From Imbricaverruca yamaguchii (taxonomy: Eukaryota; Arthropoda; Thecostraca; Neoverrucidae), in NCBI GenBank assembly GCA_034440575.1, contig JAOTOL010001332.1:332501-396500 (forward strand): 64,000 nucleotides of DNA, given 5' to 3'. Below, in pieces: positions 33,661-46,372 of the stretch; within the stretch, counting starts at the first letter, position 1; every line of letters starts with the position of its first letter. The notes beneath the pieces are model-generated. The model ran no database searches and was not told the origin of the DNA. It saw nothing but the letters and a program-made list of their open reading frames with translations. Made by a program: the position numbers and the translations under genes.

Positions 33661-35363
33661 TATCCACACAAATACACAAATATACGTTAGGTCGGCTCTC
33701 TGAGGTCCCTCCACCCGATGGGGGCCTGCAGCAGAGTAAGGAGCCCCTTGCTCCCGCTATATGGGGCCTCCTGTCGGTGGCGGGTCCAAGGAGGGAAGTT
33801 CGGGCATGCCCCCTCCCCGTTGAAGGTAGCGTCCCTTCAACCAGGAAAATGCGTCCCTCCGCGAAGTCTCGAGTGCACCTCATCGAATTTTCCAGCCAGA
33901 GGCGACCCTCGGCAGGAAAGGCACCCATCAAGATACTTTCGCGGTGGCGCCGATCCAGACACGTGTCCCCTCCCCCGGGTGGCAATTCCTAAATCCGCCC
34001 ATGCCTCCTGTGGCAGCTATGGGTTATTCGTGGTGGGTGTGGGATTTGTTATAACGACAGTCGGCCTCCTTTTGCGGTCTACGGGTGTGGTTAGATCATC
34101 TTAGGCGGTCTTCTTCGGTTATCTTTCAGACACCCCCTGCTATTGAGGGGAAGAAACTATGGCGCACTTAGCCTTCCGCCCCTGGACTGCCCTTTCTTCC
34201 GCTTTCGAACGAGGGTGACAATTTGGCAGGGTAAAATGGACGGTAGAGAGAGCCTACCAATATCTGGAAAAATCCCTATATTTTGGAGGTGCTTGATGGG
34301 CAGCCTGCTGGAAACGGCACATTGTTGCGCAGGAAGATTGTTATTGGGTCATTTAGGATACATTTTTCTGAAGCCGAAGAATTAATCTTTCAATTGGTAT
34401 ACGTCAAAGTAGTCTATATCACCATAAAACGTGCAAGATAGCGTAGAGGAAATTGGTAAAATTGCATGTAACCCAATGGTGAAGGGAAGCCTTCAAGCCC
34501 GCTACCAAACCAACTTCGTGGGGTCCGAGTAAAACGTCCTTACAAATGGGTATTCACCAAGCCAGGAGTCCAAAAACGTACTTTGGAATCGGTCTTGATT
34601 AACTACTCGCCTGCAAATTAATTTTTCAGCTGCTGAATTTTTGGAGTGCAATTGATCTTATTCGTGGCATTCAGGCACCTTGCTACAACTACACAGATAT
34701 TTTTCACCCTTGGAGGATATTGAGCATTCGATTCATTTTAATTGCATACATTAATCCAGCTATAGTATGAAGTTACTAATTCACTAAACGAGAAATTCAA
34801 TTCCCGTGAGTCTACTTGCATTCCTGGGGAGGCTTGTAATACGTGGCAGGAGATTTGCATTTCCCTGCAGCAGTAAAACAAGAATATAACAAGAAATAAT
34901 CAGCCCCTGACGCATGAACCAACCTGCAGTCAGCATGGCCAGAGAGGTTTTGAAATGAACTCCTCCTCACAACTCCAGAGAGGTAACTTTATAATCCCCT
35001 TGGATCTACTCCACGTACCATATGGTCTGGTGCACCGCGGAGGCGAATAAAGCTGCTGAGCGTTTTGGAAGCGAATGCGAAACCCATCCGTTGTGCTTCG
35101 TCTCCATAATGATAGCAGCTCGGTATTTAGTTTCTTTTCATGCTATTGCGGGTGTCACGTTTGGCAAACAATTGAGTCCTTAAATAACTTAACTAAGCAA
35201 TAAACTAGCAGACAGAAGCAAGACAGCTCGAGCGTATTTAAAGTATTGCTCGAGCGTATTTATAGGTATAGAGCGTATCCCACCACCAGTGGAGGAGGAT
35301 GGGTGCCTTGATCAAGACGGCAGTCACCAGCGCCAGTCTGACAATCTGACAGGCGCCTGGCCC
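33661..35363. other. No gene confirmed; possible membrane-segment exon near 34017
   Basis: After CCTCCTGTGGCAG (acceptor-like, ending 34016) the plus strand reads YGLFVVGVGFVITTVGLLLR, a convincing hydrophobic helix, to a TAG at about 34104. No flanking exon or clear donor supports it. The rest shows short frames only; GCTCGAGCGTATTTA occurs twice at 35227-35262. Confidence 0.3.
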
Positions 35364-35675
35364 TGAGCCCGAGCCTGAGCCCGAGCCTGAACCCGAGCCC
35401 GAGCCCGAGCCTGAGCCCAAGCCTGAGCCTGAACCCGAGCCCGAGCCCGAGTCCGAGCCCGAGCCTGAGCCCGAGCCTGAGCCCGAGTCGGAGCCCGAGC
35501 CTGACCCTGAGCCCGAGCCCGAGCCCGAGTCTGACCCTGAGACTGACCCTCAGCCTGAGCCTCCACATGGCTAGGACATGACTTCTGACAGGGAGCCCGA
35601 GCCTGAGCCCGAGCCCGAACCAGAGCCCGAGCCCGAGCCTGACCCTGAGACTGACCCTCAGCCTGAGCCTATATC
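35364..35675. repeat. Hexamer array GAGCCC/GAGCCT in two blocks
   Basis: The first block (35364-35565) and second block (35598-35672) both end in the same run, GAGACTGACCCTCAGCCTGA, so the second looks like a duplicated end of the first. On the plus strand the hexamer reads PE dipeptides and on the minus strand GS or QA repeats. Confidence 0.93.
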
Positions 35676-35694
35676 ACACGGCTGGGGCTGTGCG

Positions 35695-35967
35695 CTGTGT
35701 TTTGCCAGTGACGGCGGCTCTCGGCTGTGTTTTGCCAGTGACGGCGGCTGTCGGCTGTGTTTTGCCAGTGACGGCGGCTCTCGGCTGTGTTTTGCCAGTG
35801 TCGGCGGCTCTCGGTTATGTTTTGCCAGTGACGGCGGCTCTCGGCTGTGTTTTGCCAGTGACGGCGGGTCTCGGTTATGTTTTGCCAGTGACGGCGGCTC
35901 TCGGCTGTGTTTTGCCAGTGACGGCGGCTGTCGGCTGTGTTTTGCCAGTGACGGCGGCTCTCGGTTC
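35695..35967. repeat. 30-bp minisatellite, nine units
   Basis: The unit is CTGTGTTTTGCCAGTGACGG followed by CGGCTCTCGG. With a ten-codon period it reads LCFASDGGSR or LPVTAALGCV on plus and SLAKHSREPP on minus. Units differ by single bases only (TCGG/TTGG, CTC/CTG), suggesting recent expansion. Confidence 0.95.
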
Positions 35968-36037
35968 CAGAACAATCCGCACCGTTCTCCAGTTGTTCCC
36001 AGTGGCGATGCGAAGTGGAATCGGGGCGTCGAGTGGG

Positions 36038-36110
36038 GCCGCGGTAGCTCAGTCGGTAGGGTGTTTGACTCTTGATCGCAAGATTGTGTGTTCGAATCCC
36101 GCAACCGGCG
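36038..36110 (+). mobile_element. tRNA-Lys(CTT)-derived sequence, probable SINE head
   Basis: GCCGCGGTAGCTCAGTCGG, TAGGGTGTTTGACTCTTGAT and GTGTTCGAATCCCGC follow the metazoan tRNA-Lys(CTT) layout, with CTT at the anticodon position. The anticodon stem is mispaired and the 3' acceptor strand (CAACCGGCG) does not pair with GCCGCGG. A functional gene is therefore unlikely, and the A and B boxes are better explained as a SINE or tRNA pseudogene. Confidence 0.65.
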
Positions 36111-39100
36111 ATACAGCCCCGAGCCCATACGGGACCGATCGGCGTGAGAGACTGGCGACGCTTTATCACCTAGCAGTTGAATGTGCCTCGGAAGAACCCA
36201 AGTGGTGGTGGCACGGCATTGAGTGCCGGTGCAGTTGCAGCACATGTTGCAGGTTTCATGACGGCACAAATGGCAGTATCGTCACGTCATTTTATTATAA
36301 CTATCGCGAATATTTTCTCTGGGCAGCACGACCGAGAGCGCCGCACTGCAATAGCAGCTTTAATCCCACTAACGAAGGGCCGACGTAGGATATGAGTCAG
36401 TCAATAAACACAGTGCTCGGACTTCTGCATCAATGCGAAATGGTTTCTACTTGCCCAAAAAGCTCATTTTCCAGCAATGGCCTGTCACACGAGAGTGTAA
36501 ACTGTTGCTAAGCGTTTTCATGTATATTTAAAGGTACAATCGTGCAAAAACCACCTGTTGGCCATTGCACAATGACGTCATCGCCACCGTTTAGCCGAAA
36601 ATGTGTCTGTACAGCTGACAAAATATGCAGACGACGTCGCGCTGCATTCTTTGCACGCAAGCATGGCGGAAAACAGGCGACAAGGCTCTCCCTGGACACT
36701 GTCAGCTCTCCAGCCGCCAGGGAAACACAACTCGGAACGAACTCATTCAGCTGTCAGTCCGGCTGTTGATCCGCTTGAATGAGGACGTCATCACACCGGA
36801 CAACTTCAACAAGCGGCACACATCGAACACGAATACACGAGTACAACACACACATTGGCCGCCTCGGACAGCCACACAGCGCAACTGCACACGCGTTGTC
36901 CCGCTCCCGTCTTCCCCGCTCTCCCTCCTACTGTCTAGCCGTCTGTCGACACTTGATCGTGTCATCAGAAAATAAGGACTCACAAAATATGTCTGTTTTT
37001 AATGACTCCGACGCCATCCTGGCATGCACTGCAAGGCGGCAGTCGTTCGCTTTTCTTATGGACATTCGCCACGGGGCATTATAATAGCACGCTTCTGCAC
37101 TTTTATACGAACGGTTTGCCGGTCGGATACACCAGGTCAAGGCGCCGTCAGGGACTCTGAACGAGAGGGCAGGAGGCCAGAGGACTACAGGAGGCCCCGC
37201 TGCCGCCGCCGGATCGGGTACCAAACGGCGAACGGGGACTGGCCAACAGACCGGCCGGGACAGTGGGAGCAGGCGTGCTTCACACTTCAAGCACGGTACA
37301 CTCAGCCACGTTGTCTGATCGGAGTAGCTGCCACGCTGCGCCGCGGCTCTTACGTCTCACGCTTACCACGCTCAATCTATTTCCGCGCGGAACCTGTCGC
37401 CACGAGAGTGCCGCCCACCGCCCACACCTGACACTGTCAGGGGCCGTGGGGCGTGCAGGTCACGTGGTGCATGACGTCACAAGGTCGCCCGGTATTGTCC
37501 GGGGCTGGCTGAGGGCGCCCGCTGCGATTCGGTGTGCAATGAGGGCTGCCCGCTCAAAGGAAGGCCGCCACCAACCCCATTGATTTGAACAAATATTAAG
37601 CGTACTTGAGGATAAATAGTGTGACGAAAGCTGTTCAGTTTAGAGAGTTCGCATAGAACAACAGAACAACAGAAAGTTGGTAAATCTCAAAGCGAGGCGG
37701 ACAGATCTGGTTATTTTCGGGGCGGCCCGGACCGCCCCTCGAAGGTCTTCACCACGCCCACGGGAGCGAATTGGCTCCGACTTCGCCCCCGCTCGTGCCT
37801 GGCATTTGCCCGCACATCATCTGACGTTATCTGGCAATATCTGACAGCGTATGACACAATCCGGCATTTAACCAGGCTGATATCTGCCATGTCCAATCGG
37901 TGAGTACATCAGCATGATTGGAGGCGCACCATCCAATGCAGTACTACACTTCTTGCAGCTACATTTGCGGCGGTATGAAGATGAGTTTCATACTCGTCAT
38001 TGCCCACACCTAGGTGGCCAGACCTGCAGACGGCTCAGCCCGCACACACAAACACGGCCAGGTGCGAACATTCACAGTACATTATGTACACACGGAGCGT
38101 CAGAAAATAGCACAACGTTCTGCCGTCGACATTTGTGTGTGCGCTCAGACATGCACGGCCATTCTTTCTGTGTTCACTGCCGGTGGTGGCAGTTAACATT
38201 AAATGCACGTGGATTAATGAGATGAAGCGGTCATGAATGGAATGTTGTTGGTAAACTATGAACTCGGGCTAAGCCCAACTTTCTCAGAGTCCTCATTCGG
38301 TGAGATATCGGGTGGTCAATTATCTTCCCTAATTGTTGCAGATTTATGGACAAGTTCTTAGCCTACATTTGATCAGAAGGCCTATCCTTTCTGCGCTTCG
38401 TGTGGCACTTGGCGCGGCAACAATTTTAGCGCGACGATGCCACTCTAGGGAGGCTGAATGGACACATTTCAGCACATCGACGACGTCCAGTCCTTATGCT
38501 CACAGGAGATCCTGGTCGGGTTAACACCGCCTTGAAGAATGGCTCAATTACCGCCAACATGCCCAGCGGAAGCTTATCATACTCTCTGCAGGCTCATCCA
38601 CAACAGCCATGGCTATTCTCGTGCTCGTCAAAATGACCGATAAAATGAATGAAGATCTAACAGCCGATAGCATCAGGGGTGATGCAAGACCAGGGGCTGG
38701 GAGTGGGTAGGGTACGGATGGTGTGGCGTGCAGAGTGTTGGTGAGTATTTACACCTCTCTCAATGGCAGGAGACAGAGAAGACTAGGGATGTGGAACAAG
38801 TGCACAAATCGGCTGCTTATTCACATGTACAACCCTTGGTCACCTTGGCCGCCAGTTCAAATGTGGTGTATATGCCACCACATAGCTCTTTATGCTGACT
38901 TTGAAGGCAATTCTGATGTTATATTTCAGTGCATATTTAATACTCGAGCATTAACTTCATAAAGTCTTCCAACTTGGTCCAAACATTCATGCAGGCTCAT
39001 GTTGACAATCTACACACAGTACGTACCACAGACTAGTTTTGCCTGTATATATAAATATGTTATACAAACATATAGATAAATCGATGTCTTAAGAGAAGAT

Positions 39101-40369
39101 CGACATGTTGAAGGAAATTATCCTGCAATGAATAGCTAGCTTTAATTGAATTGAAATTATGGAAAAAAATAATTTTGTTCATGCACACCGATGACGATCA
39201 TGACTATTTTTAATGGGAAGGAATCCCTTTGCAGACGCTGTGCCGTCTTCTATCACGATGAAGCCCTACAGCTGATATTTTCGGACGCGGCTGAAAGATT
39301 ATCATTCACTGATATACATAACAGGATGCAAAACTGCTTGCTGGATGCATCAACCTAGCAGGGTGCAGCGCCTGTCAACTAATGTCCACCACAATTGGTT
39401 CCCAACATATGGAACAAACGAGGCGTACAAGTCGACTGTAATATTGATGTGTTTGCTTAAGCTGCTCTATTTACATGGCATGTCAAAATCCATCGTCCAT
39501 CAAAAAGATGCCAGCCACGTCGGCCTCTCTCTGGTCTAATTCAAGAGACTTGCTTTCAATCACCGCAAGTATTCAATTGCTTTCTATTCACTTGGCAAAA
39601 TTATAAATCAATGGTTACTTGGCTCCACATCTCCTTGCGTTTCGAATCTTCCTACGCCCTACCATGACAGCATATCGGAAAATCGCGCCTAGATGTTACT
39701 CTATAAGATTAATTGTGCCCCAACGCTAATATCGTGGCATTTAGGGGCCTAGACAGAGGTGAATCTACTATTAAGAATATGTTAGAACGCTTCCTGCGGC
39801 TTAAGCACACACATGTTTAGCTTTCCAGGGTTACAGCTACTAATCGAAAATATTTCCACCCATTGTAGCCACCAAGGAAGAAAGGAACCCATAGGCCCCT
39901 TCCTAGAAGGAAACTACTAGGACGTCAACCTAGGAATTCCCCTAGGTGTGCTAAGAAGTCTTCCAAAAGACCTTTTTGGACATCCCCTACAATACCCTGT
40001 GTGAAATACTGACAAGTATGGTCAAAGAGTAGAAATAAATAGCATTGCAATTCAAACCCCGTATAAGTGTACTTAATTACCAGTCTAAGAACGAAGATGG
40101 GCGGTAAGTGCTCAGAATCTATGCCAACAAAAATAGTCGAACTGTGTTTGCGAGATATGTATGATTTCCTGCAGCTTGATTACATTGATATTCTCGCCAT
40201 CAGTCTACTTGAAATAATCGGTTAGTTAGTTGGTTTCTTGTTAGCAGCACCCATGATGACACGATTTGCTTATATCAGTATGACATCGTTTATCTTTCGT
40301 CAGTGTATTTCCGCCAATCCAGAAGCAGTCGGTGGTCGCAAGCAGCATTTGTTGAGGTGCAGCAGTGAA
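36111..40369. other. No gene identified; GC-rich 36.5-37.6 kb with CRE-like sites
   Basis: Two perfect TGACGTCA palindromes (36573-36580 and 37472-37479), the second six bases from a CACGTG E-box (37461-37466), lie in a locally CpG-rich segment. This could be regulatory, but no TATA, initiator or exon is evident. The remainder to 40369 holds only short frames. Confidence 0.35.
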
Positions 40370-41150
40370 GCGTGACAGCTAAATTAAGCGTGACAATGAC
40401 GCGTGACAATGCAGCGTGATAATGAAGCGTGTCCATGAAGCGTGACAATGAAGCGTGACAATGAAGCGCGACAGCAATGAAGCGTGACAGTGGAAATAGT
40501 GGAATGATGATGTATGGAATCGTAGACATTATAAATCGATTGGATTACAAATTGTGTGACGACATTCCTACTTCAGATCGAAGTTCAGAATTGATTTGTT
40601 TAAAATTTCGTGTCCGTCATTCCACTATTTTCACTCATCTGTCTTTTCGACAAATTAAGCGTGGCAATGAGGCCTGACAGGAATGAAGCCTGGCAGCAAT
40701 GCAGCGTGACAGCAATGAAGCGTGGTAATGAAGCGTGACAATGAAGCGTGACAATGAAGCGTGATAATGAAGCGTGTCCATGAAGCGTGACAATGAAGCG
40801 CGACAGCAATGAAGCGTGACAGTGGAAATAGTGGAATGATGATGTATGGAATCGTAGACATTATAAATCGATTGGATTACAAATTGTGTGACGACATTCC
40901 TACTTCAGATCGAAGTTCAGAATTGATTTATTTAAAATTTCGTGTCCTTTATTCCACTATTTTCACTCATCTGTCTTTTTGACAAATTAAGCGTGGCAAT
41001 GAGGCCTGACAGGAATGAAGCTTGGCAGCAATGCAGCGTGCAGCAATGAAGCGTGATAATGAAGCGTGACAATGAAGCGTGACAATGAAGCGTGACAATG
41101 AAGCATGACAATGAAGCGTGATAATGAAGCATGAAGTAATGAAGTGTGAC
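40370..41150. repeat. AATGAAGCGTGAC array with a 332-bp tandem duplication
   Basis: Short units (AATGAAGCGTGAC and GATAATGAAGCG, 10-13 bases) alternate with a 140-bp core at 40493-40632 and again at 40825-40964. Each core begins GAAATAGTGGAATGA and ends with its inverse TCATTCCACTATTTTC (second copy TTATTCCAC). The 332-bp spacing gives a two-unit higher-order repeat plus a partial third array (40985-41150). Confidence 0.88.
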
Positions 41151-41585
41151 ATCCTTAGAGCTGAATACATGATAACGGATAATACATAAGCTAATCCTGG
41201 TATGGGAGTAAAACAAAATTACCATGGGAAGTCGCGGCTACCGACCGGCCTTCGTTGGTGGTTCGCCGGCTTCACGTTTCCTTGCAGGTGAACAGGTCAA
41301 CGATGTTCGAGATATGAAGAGTGCACATGATTTTTAGGGAATTACATGCTGTTGAATTCCGACTGCATGTCTGATCTCAGTATTATCCAAAACTGAGGGA
41401 TGTTTGCTATCTGATGCTGAAAAGCAACTCTTGAAAACGAGTGCTGTAGTGGAAATTTGTATGTGCATCGTGTGCACTCAAGCCGCTATTATGGGCAAGT
41501 AGAGTCAAAGTGGGGTATAATTTGGACTCACTTTGAAAAATGGCTACGGTTACCAAAGAACTACGAATCCCTGTTCAGCAGCCAC

Positions 41586-42215
41586 ATATACTGCACTGTA
41601 CCACCTGGACAACCACATATACTGCACTGCATCACCTGGGCAGTCACGTATGCTGAACTGTATCAGCTGGACATTCGCGTATACTACATTGTACCAGCTG
41701 GACAGACGCGTATACTGCACTGTACCAGCTGGGCATTCGCGGATACTGCATTGTACCAGCTGGACAGTCGCATATACTGCACTGTATCAGCTGGACAGTC
41801 GCATATACTGCATTGTACCAGATGGACAGTCGCGTATACTGCACTGTATCAGCTGGAAAGTCGCGTATACTGCACTGTACCAGCTGGGCATTCGCGGATA
41901 CCGCATTGTACCAGCTGGACAGTCGCGTATACTGCACTGTACCAGCTGGACAGTCGCGGATACTGCATTGTACCAGCTGGACAGTCAGGTATACTGCACT
42001 GTATCAGCTGGACAGTCGCGTATACTGCATTGTACCAGCTGGACAGTCGCGTATACTGCACTGTACCAGCTGGACAGCCGCGCATACTGCATTGTACTAG
42101 CTGGACAGTCGCGTATACTGCACTGTATCAGCTGGACAGTCGCGTATACTGCATTGTACCAGCTGGACAGTCGCGTATATTGTACTGTATCAGCTGGGCA
42201 GTCGCATATCATAGA
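41586..42215. repeat. 31-bp minisatellite, about 20 units
   Basis: The unit is TATACTGCACTGTACCAGCT followed by GGACAGTCGCG. Because 31 is not a multiple of three, each frame cycles through all three phases with a 31-codon superperiod, and all three plus-strand frames stay open, as do minus-strand frames. Confidence 0.95.
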
Positions 42216-45200
42216 ATGTCAGCGCCAAGCGCGGACATTCGATTACTATCGTCACGGTGTGGCGGTGGGGAGAACTAGACGACATATGCTTGGGAAAGAC
42301 ATGATATTTGGAGCATATTTTGAATACAAACCATCCAGTACTTGATTCGTGGATGTATCTGCCATTTATAACATATTTCGCTTCGCGCCACCCTATATTC
42401 CAAGTGCTGTGGCTGCTACCAAGATGTCGCTACCGCGCCACATAACATTCGTTTAATAGTGATCTCCGATTTTTCATTCGCGACAATTAATCGTCGAAGC
42501 TGAAGACCGTCACTATTTCACACTAGCATGGAATACATTTGAACAATTTACTGTCTACACTACTACACATTGCTCTGGTTGCAAAGGCAAGGCTTTAGGA
42601 AGATCGGCAAATTCTATTCTTGTCTGCCGATGTGCACTTCTATATGAATTTCCAAAGTTTTGCAGCGGCACCTTGGAATGGTTTGCAAAACTCAGCAACA
42701 TTTTACGCTCAAACTGGCGATTTTTGTCACAGTAATCACGATAAACTGGCATGGCTAGACATGTTGCTTGCTGACATCCACGGTCTTCGGGCCTTATCAC
42801 CGGTCTTCTGGTATACCACGCGCAAGTCCGGGGGGGGGGCAGATATCTGCCCCCTGCGGTTTTTTATAGTTTGCCGCCATACTAATCGAGGTAGCAAGGC
42901 CAAACTTCGCCTGGCTGCCCATTCGTCTTTTCCGCATATTCTCATGCATATTAAACTCTGGATCATTTTAGGTCAGGTCACCAGCTCAGGCGAAGTGACC
43001 CAACTACACTCGGAGTTCTAGGTGGCATAACTTCCACAATAATTGGGCGATTGGTTTCACACTGATAACACGTCATGATCTCATCATGGACCATAATATA
43101 TATATGTTTTTTTTAGGTAGCATTAACCTGAGGTCAGGTAGCGGCCGTAGCTTCCCCATTATAGGACTATGGTAAAATATACAAATGTTTCCTGGTTACA
43201 TATTTGCTCTCGGAGTTATCTCACAACGGTTGTGGCGTGTAGTTGGAAGCTATGCTCAATGTTACCGCTAATATTTTTGCTCAGTGACCTCACCAAGGTC
43301 ATCTGGGGTCACCTAAGATCACCACACATTTCTGCGCGTTATATCGCACTGCATTGACCTAGAAAGCTGAAATTACCGTCATTGTGCTTGTATCGCCAAG
43401 ACGTGTCGATTGATACATTACATGCCCTCCCTAGGCTACTTCATGGCCTTGACCTGAAGTCATAGTTTCGGTTGACGTGACTTTAAATCACACCGCCTAT
43501 TGCCGATAGCACATTTCAAGGACTGCTGAATAGCGTTCGCCATTTGTTTCAATCTGTTACAGGTCCTGAGATATGTGTCTATATCTGAGAACCCCACCCG
43601 ATGTGGTCGAATTTGACCTATGATGACCCAGTGACCTGAATATTGACCTGAGCGAAACAAAAATGATGGGAGCACTTTCGATAGAGCCTGTCATCAGCTA
43701 TCCAACGCCGTTTTCCGTTTGTCGCTAGCTAGCATAGTTATAGAGATCCTATGGGGAAGACATCTGCCCCCCTCCCGGACATGCGAAGTTGGTGCGGACC
43801 GCCGGACGTGCGAGTAATACATTCCAAAACGTCTTTGTTTGTCAAATTTCGGCCTGGCACTTTGCGATATCCGCATCATCCTTGTGCCTTTCGAATAATG
43901 CACCAGCTGAACAACCACGCCATCTACACGGCACCAACCCTACCGAGACTTGTCGAGTCTCTTTCCGAGGTTAGGAGGTGATCTTTCAGAGTGATATTTT
44001 GCTCTAGCGTGATCCAGAATTGTCCGCCAACGGTATAATTGAAGTGAATCTGGCTCCATTCCTCGACCCTGCACTGGCTGCTCACCGACGGTAATTTGAA
44101 GTTAATGCCATGCATGTCGATTGGAAAAGGGATGGCGTTCGTCGCTTCTTTTACAATCGGTCAGCATCAGGCGCGATCTCTGTGCTGATCTCAATTTAAG
44201 TTTTGCACAGCTGCACGTGATTTGTGGCGTCATGCGAAAACAGTGTGGTGAAGTTTTGCAAATATCTGAGCTTTCGCCAGACCGGCCGGCAAATCCACTT
44301 TAACCGGGCCGGAAAAGGCGCTTGAAAGGTCATTTCATACCAACGTATGGTCTCCGTAAGTTACGGTGGAATGCAAAAGATCATAAGAAGACCCTTTTCA
44401 CCTGTAATACCTCATTTGTAATGCAGTCGTCATTGACAGCAAATTAAGTTATCACACCACTTGTGAGGATAACCTTGTTTTGCAAGAAAGGTGAGTGGAA
44501 TGGAGGTCCATTCTTTACTTATCATTAATTCGCGGCGTATGCACCCATTTTTATCAGTTGGACGTGGGTCAGAGACTATTGTTAGACATTTACCGTTTCA
44601 CCACCGATTCACCTTAGGCTCCTGTTTTAACATGAAAGGTCAGCCTCTGTCAGAAACCTCAGATGACCTTTGACCACGTTTTCGTGAGCTCGAGCTTATT
44701 ATGGGCGTCATTCGACAAGCAAATGAAACTCAGCGTTAAACATAATATCACACCTAATTTGAAGCTGAAGAACGGCGACTTAATGTCATTCTACGACAGT
44801 CTAGGTCAGTCCAGCGCGAGTCTGGGATGGGTCCCGTTTAAGCGTACGATTGCCGCCTTCGCGTTTGAGAGCTCAAATGCTTTCGGCCTGCGTAGACATA
44901 TGGTGGAGCCTGAATATCACGTTGGCACGTCATCGGCAGTACGTGCATACGGACGTGAATGGATGCAAATCCGCCCACTACGTAATGGTAACAATAGGTC
45001 AGCACAGTGACCTGACCTGCTGGTAGGATGGCTTGGAAAATATGAATGCCTCTGAATGCATATTATATGTCTCGGATTCCTTCAACCGAAACATTTAAGT
45101 GAAGTGTACACATTTGTTTGATATCCGAAGATCCGAATGTCAGGCAAGATCACGCTGCATGATTAGTTCAAGCAAGTTCAAGATTGAATACTCCCCACGT

Positions 45201-45460
45201 ATCACTTTTGAAATGCATGCAAGTTTTTACCTAAGAACAACTGATGCTGGCACACTATTGCAAGCTGTTCAACTTCTGGCTTCGTCTCCTGGCTTTAGGT
45301 TACACCAGGATAATACACAAGTAGAAAAGATCCATTACTTGAGCCTTCACTGTTGTGCACTGCTTTGAAAGTAATTAAATGGAAAGGGCGAATCGGGTCA
45401 AACAAGGTCGGATCACACGATGAAAGGTCATCTCAGGCCATTGGCTGGTCACCCAAAAAC
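42216..45460. other. No gene identified; scattered AGGTCA/TGACCT-rich repeat DNA
   Basis: 42960-43700 is dense in TGACCT and AGGTCA words, like the start of repeat R2. CAGATATCTGCCCCC near 42840 and GACATCTGCCCCCCTCCCGG near 43757 suggest two inverted fragments of one dispersed repeat. Frames are short. Confidence 0.4.
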
Positions 45461-45840
45461 TTCGGTCCCGGTGGCTCAGTTTGTTATAGCGCTGTACTGC
45501 CCCGGATTTCCCGTGTTCTGACAACATAGGGTTCGAGTCGCTTCACGCGCTCGTATTTAGCTCCCGGCGGGAGGGTCATTTGGCAGCTGGCCCGATGGGG
45601 CCGGGGATGAGCTATCGGTGCATTGGCGACACGTTAAATTTTCGGTCAGGGTTCTGCCGTTGAACTGGAATTCACTGATCGGGTGGTGGGCCAGGGTTCG
45701 CGCAACAAGCTCTGCTTAGCAATAGAACCCCGGTTAATAAGACCACCCCAGCAATAACCCGGGCTAATTTTGTTCCATGTCATGCGGCACGACTCAGGGG
45801 CACCGCCGCCGAAGTCAAATTAATGCACGACTTGATAAGT
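45461..45840 (+). mobile_element. tRNA-derived SINE, family 1, copy 3
   Basis: GTGGCTCAGTTTGTTATAGC and GGGTTCGAGTCGCTTCACGC form the tRNA-like head. The body shares GTGCATTGGCGACACGTTAA, GTTGAACTGGAATTC, CGCGCAACAAGCTCTGCTTA and CCGCCGAAGTCAAATTAATG with copies at 1632-1977 and 20394-20735. Confidence 0.82.
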
Positions 45841-46372
45841 AACAGCAACATTCTGTATAAAATGACAATGCATAGAATATGCTGAATACTTGACACGACT
45901 TAAGTAATTCACCTGAACATATTCTAAATCAGAATGCCTATTAAATCCTCTTTAGCATTGCCTGAGTAAGAATTTCCACCAACATCAATTATCCCCACTC
46001 CCCAAATGCGGTGCGAGAACGCGGAAGTTGATTTGACCTCAGCTCAATAACCCTGATCTTGATATTTCGAGATAGCGGAGTTTTTCGCCTTGACCAAAGA
46101 ACACCATGGTATGGGATTGGTGTTGATCTGCTCCAACTACTCCGAATGGTGATACTCTTAAGAAATTTGAAAGACTACTCATTTTGATCCGTCCCAGATT
46201 AATTTTTTCCTTCTTCAAGATCTGAACTTGAAACATGGACAATGCAGGTCAAACAGATACATAAGAAGGCACGAAATGCTTCGTGTCTCTGCGTCTACTT
46301 ATGTGGCCCCTACCCCTGAATAATTTAGGGGCTCCCTTGGCCCGGCGGGGATTACAACTCGCTAAGACTACT
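45841..46372. other. No gene identified
   Basis: Unique-looking sequence between a SINE and the 5' end of LINE-B. Nothing coding or structured stands out. Confidence 0.4.

Noticed and set aside
35578..36075. A 165-residue frame joining PE dipeptides to LCFASDGGSR repeats, resembling a surface coat protein
   Set aside because: It runs through two unrelated tandem arrays into a tRNA-derived sequence, and other frames are equally open.
36038..36110. Functional tRNA-Lys gene
   Set aside because: The acceptor stem and anticodon stem do not pair properly; a SINE or pseudogene head is a better explanation.
41586..42215. CRISPR-like regular array
   Set aside because: Units are contiguous with no unique spacers, the context is eukaryotic, and no cas genes exist. 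The same applies to the 30-bp and 42-bp arrays.
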